In this document: piece after piece, positions 20,150-32,631 of the stretch | Layout: each line of letters begins with the position of its first letter | Numbering within the stretch: position 1 is the stretch's first letter | Assembly (NCBI GenBank): GCA_020746835.1 | Contig: JAGPNK010000006.1 | Location: forward strand, 1,116,001 to 1,180,000 | Source: Stachybotrys elegans | Lineage: Eukaryota > Ascomycota > Sordariomycetes > Hypocreales > Stachybotryaceae | Length of the DNA stretch: 64,000 nucleotides | Direction of reading: 5' to 3' | Program-made: the position numbers and the translations under genes | Notes under the pieces: generated by a model | What the model was told of the DNA's origin: nothing | Database searches by the model: none | Seen by the model: the letters and a program-made list of their open reading frames with translations, nothing else

Positions 20150-23100
20150 GTTAATGTTACCACCCTACATGGCCAGGACAAAAGACGAGATCAGCACGTG
20201 AGCGGGCAGAGGAGGAGGAGGAGGAGGAAGCGGAGGGGTAGGCTGTACAAGAGAATCCATGGTATTCTCTCATTGTAGAATTGAGAGAACGGTTAAGTGT
20301 TGAAGCGGTAAAATCGGGAGTTGCTGAAGTCGCCCAAAATAGCAGAGTTTCTGTTCAAGAGGATAGATGAAAGGTAGGGAAGGTAAAGCAGGAAGGGAGG
20401 GGGAGGGGAACAGTTGCAGCTCCTGCCATGCTTTGGGATATATATACCCTTGCATCCAAAACGCCAAAGCAAGCACTTGGACCTTTGGGTGCCTGGATGC
20501 CGGCCAGCTAAAGTGGCTACCTCGTCGAAACCACGGTACATACAGCAGAGCAGCCACGCCGATACCTGTATCCATTTAATTATCCAGTTTATTTCGATAC
20601 GTCCCCTTAGCACGAGACCGATGCCACCCGTCCGACTTGCTGCCATGTAGGGCTGCCAGGGGCTGGTGGAGAAGGTGTGCGTCAAGCTCGAGCTCCAAGA
20701 CCTACCTGCCTACCTCCTACTTACCTAGGTACCTTGCCTGTAAAGATACGCGCCTACCGGTTCCGAGCTCACGATTTGCCTTTGTCTTGCTTTGCTCGCC
20801 ATCACATATCGCGGGTTTGACGAACGAACAAGCGAATAGACAAGTCAACGGACGGGTGAAGAGGCAAAGGCCTCGCTTGGGCAGGAGGACACGCGGCGAG
20901 GAGATGGCTCGAGGTCACCTTCCCAGGCCCCCTAGCGTCCAAGTTCGACGACCAATTCCCGGAGCATGAGCCTGTAGAGCGGAGAGCGGATACGGGAGGG
21001 GGTCGACCTTGCTGCTCGGAGGCGACAGAGTTGCGCTGCAAGTCGCTGGTCTTTGCTGGTCTTTGCTGGTCCCTGAGATGGTTCCCCGCTTTGTGGATGG
21101 ATTCTGGCTGATCGCTCGCTCTACACACCCATGCAGCTCCTCGAGGGCCAATGACTGGGCCACATGCTTGCGGGCAGAATGGCTCTAGTTTCGAGAATAG
21201 ACGTGAAGGACGCGTGTGGGGGTGTTTTCTGGGGGCTGTGATGCTCCTGTGTGGAGGTCGACAAAGAGCTTCTTGGTGTGTGTGTGAGTGGGTTGAGGGG
21301 CTGTAGCGGCAGTCCGTACGACAATCAATCAGTGAAGTGAGGGGTGGTTTCGAGGTATGAGATGGTTTGTCACATAGCAGACAGACGGCGAGGCTTGACG
21401 CCGCGTTCAAAGGTAATGGAGAGGCACCGCTGTCTACCGAGGCGGTTCATGTGCAGTTGCGGAACGACAGGCCTTGGTGCCGGCGGTCACTACCATGTAC
21501 ATACCGTCGGATGCGGTGATCGATCTATCATTCTTCAGCAACGGCCTGGCATGGCACGAGCCTGAACCAGACGGACGAACCGCCCAGGGTCACTGCAGAC
21601 AGAACAGACCCTTGCCCATGCTGATTGGGAAACCAGCCAGCAGAAAGAGCCGCCCAACGCAGGGTCTCGTCACGCCGTTTTCCAGGATATTATTCCGGTG
21701 CCAACGCGGCTAAGGAGTATCTCGAAGCTCCTCGACACTAGTAGCCGTCGGTTGCCAATGGGATGGGCCATCTGCTGCACATGCAATACCGTCTCTCTCA
21801 TTGGCGGGCCTACCAAGCACACAGAGAGAGCAATTACTCGTTCGTTGCAACAGGTACTACTATAGACAACTTGCTTATCTCTGTCCATTCCCTAGTACTA
21901 GATTCGGCCATGCCTCTTCGTCTCACTAGCCGCACGCGAGCTCTGACGGCTTCTTCTGGAACCTACCCAACCTCGCCAACCACCGTTGCCGTCGCCGTCA
22001 TTGACAACAGGATCCCGGCAAGCCGACGTAGCAAACGCAGCAGGGATGCAAATCGACCCCCAGAGGACACATCTCCTCGCATGTGCTGGCGCTAGGCATC
22101 TTCTCTCGTCCTCCGTCGACCTCTAATCTCTCCCTCAGTGGGTCTCCCCCAACGGCTCAACAATTACATCAGTGTCGTCTAGCCGTGAACCCCCCTGGGT
22201 TTCTATGTAGATAACCAGCACGGCGTCGTTAAACGCGGTATCACATGCTTGAGTCGAGCAACGCTTGTCGCAAGTTGCTGGTAGGTACCATGCGCTTGGT
22301 GAAGAGCTTCAAGGTCAAAGCGAGGCCCCTGCAGCAGGCATCGCAAAGTATCTTCATGTCTTTAGGCTAAGCTGAGCCAATAATCTCGCATTCGGACATG
22401 TCACACAGGCCGGCGTAGCATGCCGCGATGAACAGACAATCTTCTCAAATCAGGAGACGAGCCGATCCTCCTTTGCGCGCCCTCTTCGCCCACCTCTCCC
22501 TGAGCTCCCTCGCCAATCGAAACGACGCTGGCGATGCAGCTCTGGGCTCCACCAGTGACCAAGATCCACCTCTTCAAGTTGCGCACGACGAGAGATGTAA
22601 CGCCGTGAGCATGTGATGATATTTCCCGCACGGCGAGCTGTAGCCTCCTCTTCTGCAGTCTTCTGCTGGCCTCCCGGTATGTAACTCTGCTACATCTCTC
22701 GCGGGCAATTAGCTCCAATCGTGCCAGGCGCCGTATGGCCGGTTTGCCGAAGATTGAAATGATGCCGCCTCATACAGTGCCGCGGCAGTGATCGTCCCAT
22801 CGCCTGCTTCTTTATTGGGGGCCTCTCAATGGTGCACGTGTCCTAGGTCTCGTCCTGGGCCTCACAGCTCGGAAGACCGCGCAACTGGATTCTCCTTTTC
22901 AGGTTCAGAATATTCATGATCAATTGCTACGGTGGCGAGCATAGTGGGCGTCCCAAGCGAAGCCAATGGGTCCCGGGCGTCATAGTGCAGCAGACAGAGG
23001 CACGGCTTGGTGACCCGGGTCTCGGCGCCGACCCCATAGACAAGTCGGAGTGCCGTCGGGCTCGGTGCTCGGGCAATCGTATACGGTTTATGCGGCCTCG

Positions 23101-23584
23101 ACAATAACCGATTCCATCGCGTAATACGGTGAGTCCGCCGTTTGTCCCGCGTGGGATGTTTACATGAAGGTGGCGTCGAGTGAACGCGGGACACATATCA
23201 AGACACCCTGCTTGTGTTATGCAGTAGTGCAGGACCCATGATAGGTACGCTGCATACGAGGATGGAATTAAATGAAAGTGTGGGTTTCCTTTCACCCATG
23301 ATCATATGATGAATTGGGGGAGCGGCCATTCAAAAGCTCTTGGCGTGACACAATGCGTATTGTATGCTTCTGCGTCAAGGTGCTCAATATCATGACTAAG
23401 CATCTCGGAACATCTTTCCTCCATCTCGAATCGACCCCCGTGTCACGCGTCACCATCAGCATCGGTTCACGGCGCATGCCACCGGGTTTGTCTTGATCGT
23501 CTTTTGACTTTTGCATCAGGCCAAAGACGTTCCCCCCATATTCTCGCATGAGACCCTGAATCCCTTCATCAGTACAGTGCCTCC
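20150..23584. other. 3.4-kb gene-poor divergent region BTA1 / ADA3
   Basis: The region holds the BTA1 promoter, a short GGA repeat at 20211-20228, a TATA-like element at 20438-20446, a 10-bp direct repeat (CTTTGCTGGT) near 21051-21070, and TACCTACC-like motifs near 20700-20745. Open frames are short on both strands and none shows a domain, signal peptide or plausible exon chain. I see no gene, but a noncoding RNA cannot be excluded. Confidence 0.5.
20195..20200 (-). promoter_or_regulatory. CACGTG box upstream of BTA1
   Basis: The palindrome CACGTG sits 46 nt before the BTA1 start codon. It is the core site of the PHO4/NUC-1 basic helix-loop-helix activators of phosphate-starvation genes, which fits the gene's role. 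A short distance to the ATG means it may lie in the transcript leader. A TATA-like ATATATATA at 20438-20446, about 290 nt upstream, could mark an earlier start site. Confidence 0.4.
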
Positions 23585-25618
23585 ATGGCTCCGGCTCCGG
23601 CTTCTGGCCAGAAAGGCACCAGCAAGAAGAATGCCAGCGCAATGCCTAAACCAAGTCGCAACTCCACGCCGGCACCGGCGCCGCCGACATCGACTCTCCC
23701 GAACCAGGAACTCTACGATCCCGACTTCTTGAGCATGAGGGTTATATTGATGCGCAATCTTTCGTATGAGGATCTCGTCGATCAGACAGCCGCCAATGCA
23801 ACCGTTCCCGATTCGAGGAGTATGGACGCTATGATTGACAAGCTGTCAACCCTGAATAGCATCATGGAAAAGCGATCGCTATTCTATGATAAGGGCATGC
23901 GATTTCTGGCCGATGAGCGCAAGAAGCGCCCTGAGGAATATGAACGACCACGCGCCGACGCCGATCAGGATTCCAAGCGATCCAAGCATAAGAGGAAGAA
24001 GGGATCCGACACATTAGCCCCCCAGGAAGGCGGCAATGCAGGTAAGATAAAGCTAGGGGGGGTGGATTTGCAGGCTCGGCGTTTCACGCAGTGCTATCTT
24101 GTTCCTGCTGGCTAACGCGAAGCAGATAAATCTTCCCCAGCCAGGGATACGAAGCGCAAACACTCTCGAGACCATGATTCGGCCAGCTCTTCCCTGTCGC
24201 CTATAGGCGCTACTTCACCTACGGCAATGGAGGTGGATGAGAAGACCAAGAAAGAAGAAAACGACGACAACGCATCATCTGGGTCGGAAGATGAGGGTGC
24301 CCCGCCTCGCAAACAGCAGCCTCAGTCGCAGACCTTTGGCGAAGATCCCTCGACGTTCCCAGATCCTACGGTATACGAGATTCGTCCCACATATCCAGGA
24401 ATGCCCGAGGAGTTGAGAAAAGAGATCTACTCAGTCGCAACGTACCCCAAGAGCGACCTTGCCGATCTGATTGCCGGAGACCCCCCGGACAAAGACTTCA
24501 GCAATGCCAAGCCGACCAGTCAGATTAACTTTTCCACCTTCTCAACATACATTGATCCATATTTCCGGCCGTTCACGGAGGAGGATCTGGCTTTCCTCCG
24601 AGAGCGCGGCGATAGAGTGACCCCGTTTGTCTTGCCCAAGCGCGGGAAGCGCCATTACACAGAGATCTGGGCTGAGGAGGACGGGGCCATGTCCATAGAC
24701 ACGCCTCAGCAGGGTCGCGAGAAACACGCTGCCAACCAGCCCCGTGGCAGTATTGAGGAAATGACAGACACTATCGGTGAGACGGACAGTCTATCGATCG
24801 GCCCGCTTGCGTCGCGACTACTACAGGCCTTTCGCCCTGAGACTCGCGCACAGTCATCTGAGGATAAGCCGATGACCAACGGTTTTTCCAACGGCGATGG
24901 CATGAATGGCGATGTGAGCATGAATGGAGATGTCAAGATGGAGGAGGTGAATGGGAATGGTGACGACAAAAACCCACTTCCGCCAGCCACGTTTATGACG
25001 GAATCGTCAACAGAAGCGTGGAAGAAGGCATCACACCCGAAGCTCGAGTACGCGCAGGTTGACGAACGCATTAAGCAAGAGCTTCGCCACCTCGGCCTTC
25101 TGCCTCAAGAGGGCTTTGACGCGGACTACGACGCTCATTACGACGATGCGGTTGCTGGTAGGCTCCGGCTTCTACAGAAGCGCCTGAGGGAGCAAATGCT
25201 CGTCAATGGCGCGCGCAAAGCCAGGTTGACGGAATTGGTCAAGGAGCGCATGGCTCACCAGGAATATCAGACCATTCTTGAAGATCTCGATTCGCAGGTC
25301 CAGGCCGCGTATCTGAAGCGCACGCGGACAATGGGCAAGAGCAAGAAGACAAAACGCCCGGGCGGTGCCGGAGGAGGCAGCCACTTTGTGGGTGGTGCAG
25401 CAGGCATGGCTCGGCCCGGCATTGGAGATCTTACCAAGACCCTTATGGAGCGTCGCCGTCGCTGGATCGACACGATAGGGTCTGTCTTTGATGACGAGAG
25501 CCTAGGCAAGGTGCCGCGGGCAGAGAACCCCGGCAGCTCCATCTTCAAGTCGGAGGAGATGGCAGAACTCATCAAGAAGGAGAAGGAGCAGTGGGATGAG
25601 GAGATTGAAGAGGAATGA
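23585..25618 (+). CDS. ngg1: SAGA/ADA complex subunit Ngg1 (Ada3)
   Basis: Two exons, 23585-24041 and 24126-25618, encode 649 residues. Ada3 sits in the histone acetyltransferase module of SAGA with Gcn5 and Ada2 and stimulates nucleosome acetylation. The C-terminal Ada3 domain is recognisable from residue ~480 on: [15 protein letters not shown], then [13 protein letters not shown] and [19 protein letters not shown]. The central part is acidic and low-complexity, with runs of NGD/NGDV near 24890-24970. The N-terminal part contains an [12 protein letters not shown] helix and a basic [10 protein letters not shown] stretch. The intron 24042-24125 (GTAAGA to GCAG, branch GCTAAC) joins GGNA to DKSSPARD in frame. 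Length is close to yeast Ada3 (702). Confidence 0.88.
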
Positions 25619-26161
25619 GATGGCACGGCTCCTTGGGTATTCTTCATTGGGTTGGGTAAAAGGGACAGCGTCGTCTATTTGGTCTGGGGGGGGGGGGCGT
25701 AGACGGTTCTTACACTGATGGGATCACATGTCGGCGAAGGCAGGCGTATTATGGATAGTCCGGTATAGGGCGTTGGCAACTGGTTAGCCAAACGGTCGGC
25801 AGTTTCTACAACATTACTGTTATTCTCACCGCTCTTGTGTGTCACAATGGTGCTCAGCGTTGATGAACTCCGGTCATGGCACTTGGGCATGGTCTGCTAT
25901 TGATACGTACATAGGTATCCGTACCTAGGCAGGTAGGTATTTTTAGCCGGCTTCTTCCATGATGGTATTGGAGCTCTCCCATCTCCGGCTTATCGCCTAC
26001 CTTGCCATGGTGGGGTTGACATGCTAGAGTGGTGGCTCGTCCTTATCTCGACCTCGCACCACACCTCACTCAGACAAGAGCTTACGGCTCTCAGTCGATT
26101 TGGCCAGAAGACGCTCGTATTCAACTCAATTACATGTGATTTCGTTTAATACGAGTTCACC
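25619..26161. other. Intergenic region ADA3 / urease
   Basis: About 540 nt. A run of 12 G lies at 25686-25697 just after ADA3. TACCTAGGCAGGTAGG-like palindromic motifs follow near 25915-25940. Two GATA elements precede urease. I see no gene. Confidence 0.55.
25989..26047 (-). promoter_or_regulatory. Paired GATA (NIT2/AreA-type) sites before urease
   Basis: CTTATC (GATAAG on the minus strand) occurs at 25989-25994 and 26042-26047, about 168 and 115 nt before the urease start. Paired GATA sites are typical targets of the nitrogen-derepression activator NIT2/AreA. Binding is inferred from the motif and the gene's function. Confidence 0.4.
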
Positions 26162-28958
26162 ATGCATCTGGTTCCCAAGGAGGTTCGTCTGCCGCCAGCC
26201 GTGGCCCGCAGGAGAGGATGAATGGCCCGTCTCGTATCGATCCCGCGTCTAACACTGCATTCACCAGCTCGACAAGCTCGTCATTTCGCAGCTGGGGTTC
26301 CTAGCTCAGCGGCGCCTGGCGCGCGGAGTCAAGCTGAATCATTCGGAGGCGACGGTGAGACCTGGGCCTATCGTTTGGTACATGTGCCTGCGTGGCTAAC
26401 CCTCTCACCAGGCTCTCATCACCAACAACATCCAGGAGCTCATCCGCGATGGCAACTACACGGTTGCCGATCTCATGACGCTGGGCTCCACCATGCTCGG
26501 TCGTCGCCATGTCATGCCAGAAGTTTGCAGCACCCTCCACGAGATCCAGATCGAGGGCACCTTTCCCACGGGCACCTATCTCGTCACGGTACATAACCCC
26601 ATCAGCACCGACGACGGCGACCTGGCGCGCGCTCTGTACGGCAGCTTCCTGCCCATTCCCGACAGCAGCAGCTTTTCTCTGCCGGAGCCTGCCGCCTATG
26701 AGCTGACCAAGCAGCCAGGCGCCGTCATCGCCGTCAAGGGCAAGGTGGTCCTCAACGAGAACCGAAACAGGATCCGGCTCAAGGTGACGAGCAAGGGCGA
26801 CCGCCCCATCCAAGTCGGCTCGCACTACCACTTCATCGAGACGAACCCTCAGCTGGAGTTTGACCGCGCCAGGTCGTACGGGTACCGCCTCGACATCCCG
26901 GCCGGCACGTCGGTACGCTTCGAGCCCGGCGACACCAAGACGGTGACACTGGTCGAGATTGGCGGCCACAAGGTGATCCGCGGCGGCAACAACCTGGCTT
27001 CGGGGGGTGTAGAGCTCTGGAGGGTCGAGGAGATTGTCGCCAACCTCCAGCAGGCTGGGTTCGCGCACGCGCCTGAGCCCGCGGGCGACTTGGGCCACGT
27101 CAGCGCCTTCGAGATGGACCGCGCTGCCTATGTGACCATGTTCGGCCCGACGACGGGCGACGTGGTGCGTCTCGGCACCACGGACCTCTGGGTCAAGGTC
27201 GAGCGCGACATGACGGTCTACGGAGACGAGTGCAAGTTTGGCGGCGGCAAGACGCTGCGCGAGGGCATGGGGCAGGCTACCGGGCGCCCGGACTCGGAGT
27301 CGCTGGATCTAGTCATCGTCAACGCGCTCATCGTGGACTGGACGGGTATCTACAAGGCAGACATCGGCGTCAAGAAGGGCATGATTGTCGGCATCGGCAA
27401 GGCTGGCAACCCGGATGTCATGGAAGGTGTGTCGCCCAACATGGTCGTGGGAAGCTGTACCGATGTCGTTGCCGGAGAGGGCAAGATCATCACCGCCGGA
27501 GGTATCGACACGCACATCCACTGCATCTGCCCTCAGCAGGTGAATGAGTCTATCGCCTCTGGCATCACCACTATGCTGGGAGGAGGAACCGGTCCCAGGT
27601 GAGCAACCCAATCCCCCATCATATACACCCCGCCCTCTCCAACAGCTACTCATGCCTTCATCCAGCTCCGGTACGTGCGCGACGACCTGCACGCCCAGCA
27701 GACATCACATCCGCCAGATGCTGCAGGCCTGCGACACGCTGCCCGTCAACATCGGCATCACGGGCAAGGGCAACGACAGCGCGCCCGAGGCGCTGCGCGA
27801 CCAGGTGCACGCGGGCGTGTGCGGGCTCAAGCTGCACGAGGACTGGGGCACGACGCCCGCCGCCATCGACAGCTGCCTGTCGGTGTGCGAGGAGCTCGAC
27901 GTGCAGTGCCTGATCCACACGGACACGCTCAACGAGTCGGGCTTCGTCGAGTCGACCATCGCCGCCTTCAAGAACCGCACCATCCACACGTACCACACCG
28001 AGGGCGCCGGCGGCGGCCACGCGCCCGACATCATCTCTGTCGTCGAGCACGCCAACGTGCTGCCGTCGTCGACCAACCCCACGCGGCCCTACACGCGCAA
28101 CACGCTCGACGAGCACCTCGACATGCTCATGGTGTGCCACCACCTGTCCAAGAACATCCCCGAGGACGTGGCCTTTGCCGAGAGCCGCATCCGCGCCGAG
28201 ACGATTGCCGCCGAGGACGTCCTGCACGACCTCGGCGCCATCAGCATGATGAGCTCCGACTCCCAGGCCATGGGCCGCTGCGGCGAGGTCATCCTGCGCA
28301 CCTGGAACACGGCGCACAAGAACAAGGTCCAGCGCGGCACCCTCCCCGAGGACGAGGGCTCCGGCGCCGACAACTTCCGCGTCAAGCGCTACGTCAGCAA
28401 GTACACGGTCAACGCCGCCGTCGCCCAGGGCTTCGGCCACCTCGTCGGCAGCGTAGAGGTCGGCAAGCTGGCCGACTTGGTCATCTGGGACCCTGCCTGG
28501 TTCGGCACCAAGCCCTCCCACGTCATCAAGAGTGGACTGATAGCATACACGCAGATGGTAGGTTCTTTGCAAACCGTGTCGCTCCTTTCACCCATTCGTC
28601 GTCCTGTTGTTCATCGCTGACCATACCCTGCCATCAGGGTGATCCAAACGCGTCCATCCCGACAGTCCAGCCCGTCATTGCGCGCCCCATGTATGCAACC
28701 ATGGTGCCTGAGACGAGCGTGCTGTTCGTGTCCCAGTCGTCCATCGACTCGGGCGCCATTGCGTCGTACGGCCTGCGCAGCAGGGTCGAGGCGGTACGCA
28801 ACTGCCGCGGCATCGGCAAGAAGGATATGAAGTTCAACGACTCCATGCCGCGCATGCGCGTGGACCCGGAGTCGTATACGGTCGAGGCGGACGGGAAAGT
28901 ATGCGAGGCGGCGCCGGCAGAGTCGTTGCCGCTCTCCCAGGCCTTCTATGTCTACTAG
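26162..28958 (+). CDS. ure1: Urease (gamma-beta-alpha fused, nickel-dependent)
   Basis: Five exons (26162-26182, 26268-26354, 26412-27598, 27666-28557, 28638-28958) encode 835 residues, the usual size of fungal and plant single-chain urease. It splits urea into ammonia and carbamate in the cytosol and needs accessory proteins for nickel loading. Order: gamma part ([27 protein letters not shown]), beta part ([15 protein letters not shown]), then the alpha catalytic domain ([15 protein letters not shown]). Nickel-site histidines are in THIHC, the carbamylated lysine is K487 in GLKLHEDWG, and the active-site flap carries C589-H590 in MVCHHLSKN. The offset to jack bean urease (K490, C592) is constant, supporting the exon model. 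Exon 1 has 21 nt and a weak GTTCGT donor. Two GATA sites lie upstream. Confidence 0.96.
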
Positions 28959-29394
28959 TTAGCCCTTGACGAGTATCTCATGTATAAGCACTGCATTGGA
29001 AAGCCCGTCGACATCTCGGGGAATAAGTAGTAAAGCTGATGAATTGATCATGATCTTCATTTCATGGAAAGGTCAGCCCGTAGAGGACTACCCAGAAGGC
29101 AGAGTGAAAATACAAGAGTCGCTACATGTCCATCCTTAACCGCCGGTCCACCATCCCAGTGCCCTATCAATTGTTGTCACAATCGCATTGATACCCGCCC
29201 TTGGCTAGGAGCAGAGGCCCAAATCATACCAAAGGCGGCAGCCATACCTGGGCCTGCTTTTGCCCGTCAGAAAACGCCGTACTAGCCAGCCGCCATATTC
29301 CCTCGCACCGTCCGGGGGTAATATGTCCAAAGAAGAGTTGGAAGAGAAAAACGAGAAGAGAGAAGAGGAGCACCAAAGAAGAAAGCACAGACGC
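28959..29394. other. Convergent intergenic region urease / HMG-box gene
   Basis: About 435 nt between convergent stop codons, purine-rich near the HMG-box gene. It should hold both 3' untranslated regions. I see nothing else. Confidence 0.5.
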
Positions 29395-30880
29395 TTAAGA
29401 ACTCTTAGTCTTCTTGCGGCCGGACTTCTTGGGCTCATCCTTCTCCTCGGCAGCCTTGGTAGAAGTGCGTCGTCGCTTCTTGTCAGGGCTGTTGGGAGCA
29501 GGCTTAGGGGTCTCAACCTCAGCGGCGGGGGTGGCAGTCTTGCGCTTGCGACCTCCAGTGGCCTTCTTGGGAGTCTTGGCAGGGGTCTCCTCCTCCTCGC
29601 CGCCCGTAGGCAGGGGAGCATCTACCACCTGCTGCAGCTGCTCAGCGATAGCATCCTGGTCGTTGGCGGTAGCGTCGTTCTGAGCAGCGGCGTCCTTGAG
29701 TTCAGGCATGGGGATCTGAAACTCCTCGGCGTACTTGAGAGCATCCTCGTCGCTCATGTTCTTAGCAAGAGGGTTGCCAGCCTTGTAGGAGTGGACCTTG
29801 GCATTGTACAGGCGAAGGTTGTACTGGTAGGCGTTGTTCCAGCCCTGCAACTTGGGTTAGCATGGCATACTTGAAGATGGAGAGCGGTGCAGCTTACAAG
29901 CTTCTCCGTGGGGCTCATGTTGGCCCAGCGTCGCTGACCCTCGTCCTGAACTGCACGCTTGGGGGCCTCAGCGCCAAGGTCGTTGGCAATGATGGAGCGA
30001 GCGTGCTGCATGTACAGGAAGTAGGGGGTCAGAGGACGCTTGGGTGCGTTGGGGTCATGAGTGCGCTTCTTGCGCTCCTTCTTCTCCTCGACAGGAGGTG
30101 CCATCTCAGGGACAGGCATGATGAGTTGGGCAGCGGCATTCTCAAAGCCGGTGAGCAGGTCGCCCTGAGTGGGCTCAGCAGTAGGCTCGCCAAGGAGAAG
30201 GTTGGTCTGGCGAACGTAGTCGTGGGTGAAGGAGCGGAGAAGCTCAAGAATGGTGGTGAGACGTCCCACGGCCTGGAAAGTTGTTAGTCGATGGTCACAC
30301 ACAGCGTTGGTGAATGAAATAGCATGAGGGTGGTGGATGCAACGAGGACGGTTTCAAGCAGATTGGTGCATCGCATCAGTCATTCAGCAGACAGCGGTCG
30401 CATCTGGCCGTTATGGATGGATGCAATGCTGCCTTTCTCATTTGAGATTTCTTTCATTTCGTCCCTTCTCCTCCAGAACTTTGGCGCAGTAAAACGCGCC
30501 GTGCTGGAAGCTGGGGTGGACTGAATGCAGTGCAGAACCGAATGCGTTGAAGCAACTCGTGGTGGCAGTGTGTAGAGACGCGAAAGGTGATGCGAAATGC
30601 AGTTGGCTGGGATGGTACTTACAGAGTCGCGGACTCGCAGGAAGCTGTCGTTATCGACAATTCGCTGGGGCATGCCACTGGGCATGGGAACGGGGGGCTG
30701 AGGCAGGCCAGCAGCGAGGGCAGCTGGGGGCGCCATCATGGGAACAGGAACAGGCGCGACAGGAGCGGGTTGGGCTTGGTGGACTTGAGCCTGTGCCTGT
30801 GCTTGGGCTTGAGCCTGGGCCTGGGCCTGAGCCTGAGCTCGGGCTTTCTCCTCGAGGACCTTCTTGGGCTGGCGAGGCAT
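29395..30880 (-). CDS. HMG-box chromatin protein with Ala-Gln repeat
   Basis: Exons 30623-30880, 29898-30272 and 29395-29844 encode 360 residues, all joined in phase 0. The N-terminus (MPRQPKKVLEEKARAQ) runs into a pure Ala-Gln dipeptide repeat, then a Pro/Val/Met-rich linker. One HMG box of the Nhp6/HMGB type follows about residue 145: DPNAPKRPLTPYFLYMQHAR, then WANMSPTEKLGWNNAYQYN. The box is split by intron 2. The tail is acidic then lysine-rich, with SPDKKRRRTSTK and repeated KKSGRKKTK, looking like nuclear localisation or AT-hook-like DNA contacts. Such proteins bend DNA non-specifically in chromatin. Mitochondrial HMG proteins are an alternative, but I see no presequence. Specific function unknown. 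Confidence 0.85.
30784..30840 (-). repeat. Coding hexanucleotide repeat giving (Ala-Gln)n
   Basis: Degenerate GCCCAG/GCTCAG/GCACAG units encode about ten Ala-Gln pairs near the start of the HMG-box protein. Synonymous variation between units suggests the peptide pattern itself is kept, although slippage could also change its length. Confidence 0.8.
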
Positions 30881-32587
30881 GTTTATTTGGCGCGACGTGG
30901 ATGCGTTGCGGGCAAGTCAGGTGCAGGCTTGCTTGCTGGATTTCAGCGGGTGGTGGTAGCTGAAGTGCGGATGCGCTGCGCGACGGGTTTCCGGGGGCAG
31001 GCAGTGTGTAGCAGCTGAGGCGCTGAAGAGACAGAGGGGGATTGAGGGGATTGAGGGGAAGTCTGTGAGTGCGGGACGCGTTTTTAGCGAGGCCTAGCAG
31101 AAGTTGCGAGGTGAGTAAAAAAGAACCCGGGAACCTGCAAAAAAAAGGTGGGAGGGAGGATGGAGGGAAAAAAATTCGGGGGGTTGGGGGCAGTTGTGGT
31201 GGGCGATGCGCCAAATATGTAGGAGGCCAGGGCTTCTGAGCTGGGTGCACAATCAGCCATCCGTCGGCCGTCAGCTCGCCCAAGCCTTTTGGCCGACCCG
31301 GCCTGGCTGCGCAAAAGCGGCAGCTGCAGCAGAGCCCCAGGGAGCGCTGTGAGTGGTGAATGCTGGTGCTGGCAGCTGCAACCCCCGTCGGTCCCCCCTC
31401 TTTCCTGCTCTTCAGGTCATTGTCCCCGCCCACTTTGGGCACTCGAGTCTCGACGCGTCGCCTTTTTTTTTTTCCTGGGCTTGTTTTTTTTTTGGTCCCC
31501 CTCCCTCCATTGCGCACTATTTTTCGGCTCCCTCTTCATTCTGCCTGATTTTCGTCCCCCCGCCCGATCACAAAGGCCCCGAGTGCCCTACCAGTCAGGA
31601 TGTAGGTGCCTGTCCACGCAGTCCTTGCTAGCCTCTCTTACAGGCTCGGGTGCACGCGTCCCTCTGTCTGGTCTGGTATTCTCCAGCTTTTCCCTTCCAG
31701 CAGGTCTCAGGGCATCGCCTAAATATCTCCATGCGCCTACAGAATAGAGGCGAAACCCAGAAATGCCAACACTGGACCTCTAGGCCCCAAAACAAAAACC
31801 ACTTCCAGTAAAAGCTGCCCAGCACTGATTGCCTAACAAGTAGCGTAACAGAGGCTTATCGGCACCTGCCTTGCATCACCACATGGTGCCAAGTCCTCAG
31901 GTCTTCCATTCTCCAGCGGCAGACAGAAGAGGGCCAGCACACACCGCTACGCACCACACCACACCACACCAAATTCATTCATGTGCCATTATGACAGTTC
32001 CATTACCTCTCGGTTACGTGAGGTTGGGTGCTACGTGACCGCCCAGACCCCTTGCTGCACCACGCCCACCCACCATCACACCCTGGGGAACGCTGTAGGC
32101 AGCGAGCAGGTCAGCCCGCGCTCCCTCTTTTTGTAGCTGTCATTGAGCGCCGCCTTTGGTAGGTCATGATGTTGACGTTATTGTCAGAACCTGGTAAATA
32201 TCCTAGCATGTTGCCTGTATCGGTATTCTCTCTTGGGCGACATTCCAGTGTCGCTCCAGCAGTCCTTTTTTTCTGCCGCTCGTGCGACTTGATTTACTCG
32301 GCGCCAGGGACCTGCCAGCGGCCTTCTAAAACGATGAAGCACAGCCCTTCGGGAGGTACAACGCCCCGATTCCATCACCTCGGGCATGCTTCACCACAGG
32401 CAGTAATTGCTTTCCCTGCTCTACAGTCCACCGGTTCCTTGGTCTGGACACCTGGCAATAGATGTCGTGGACGATCTGATGTTCCGGATAGGTGCCTTCC
32501 GACAATATCTTGCGCGTTTAGAGAGTATTACATCCTGTGCATGCTACTACACGTTGAAAGAAGCACCAAATAACGGCCATATGCTCT

Positions 32588-32631
<44 letters not shown>

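Noticed and set aside
27658..28958. Long overlapping frames on both strands within urease
   Set aside because: Arg/His-rich or Val/Asp-rich composition typical of shadow frames in GC-rich codons; urease itself is unambiguous.
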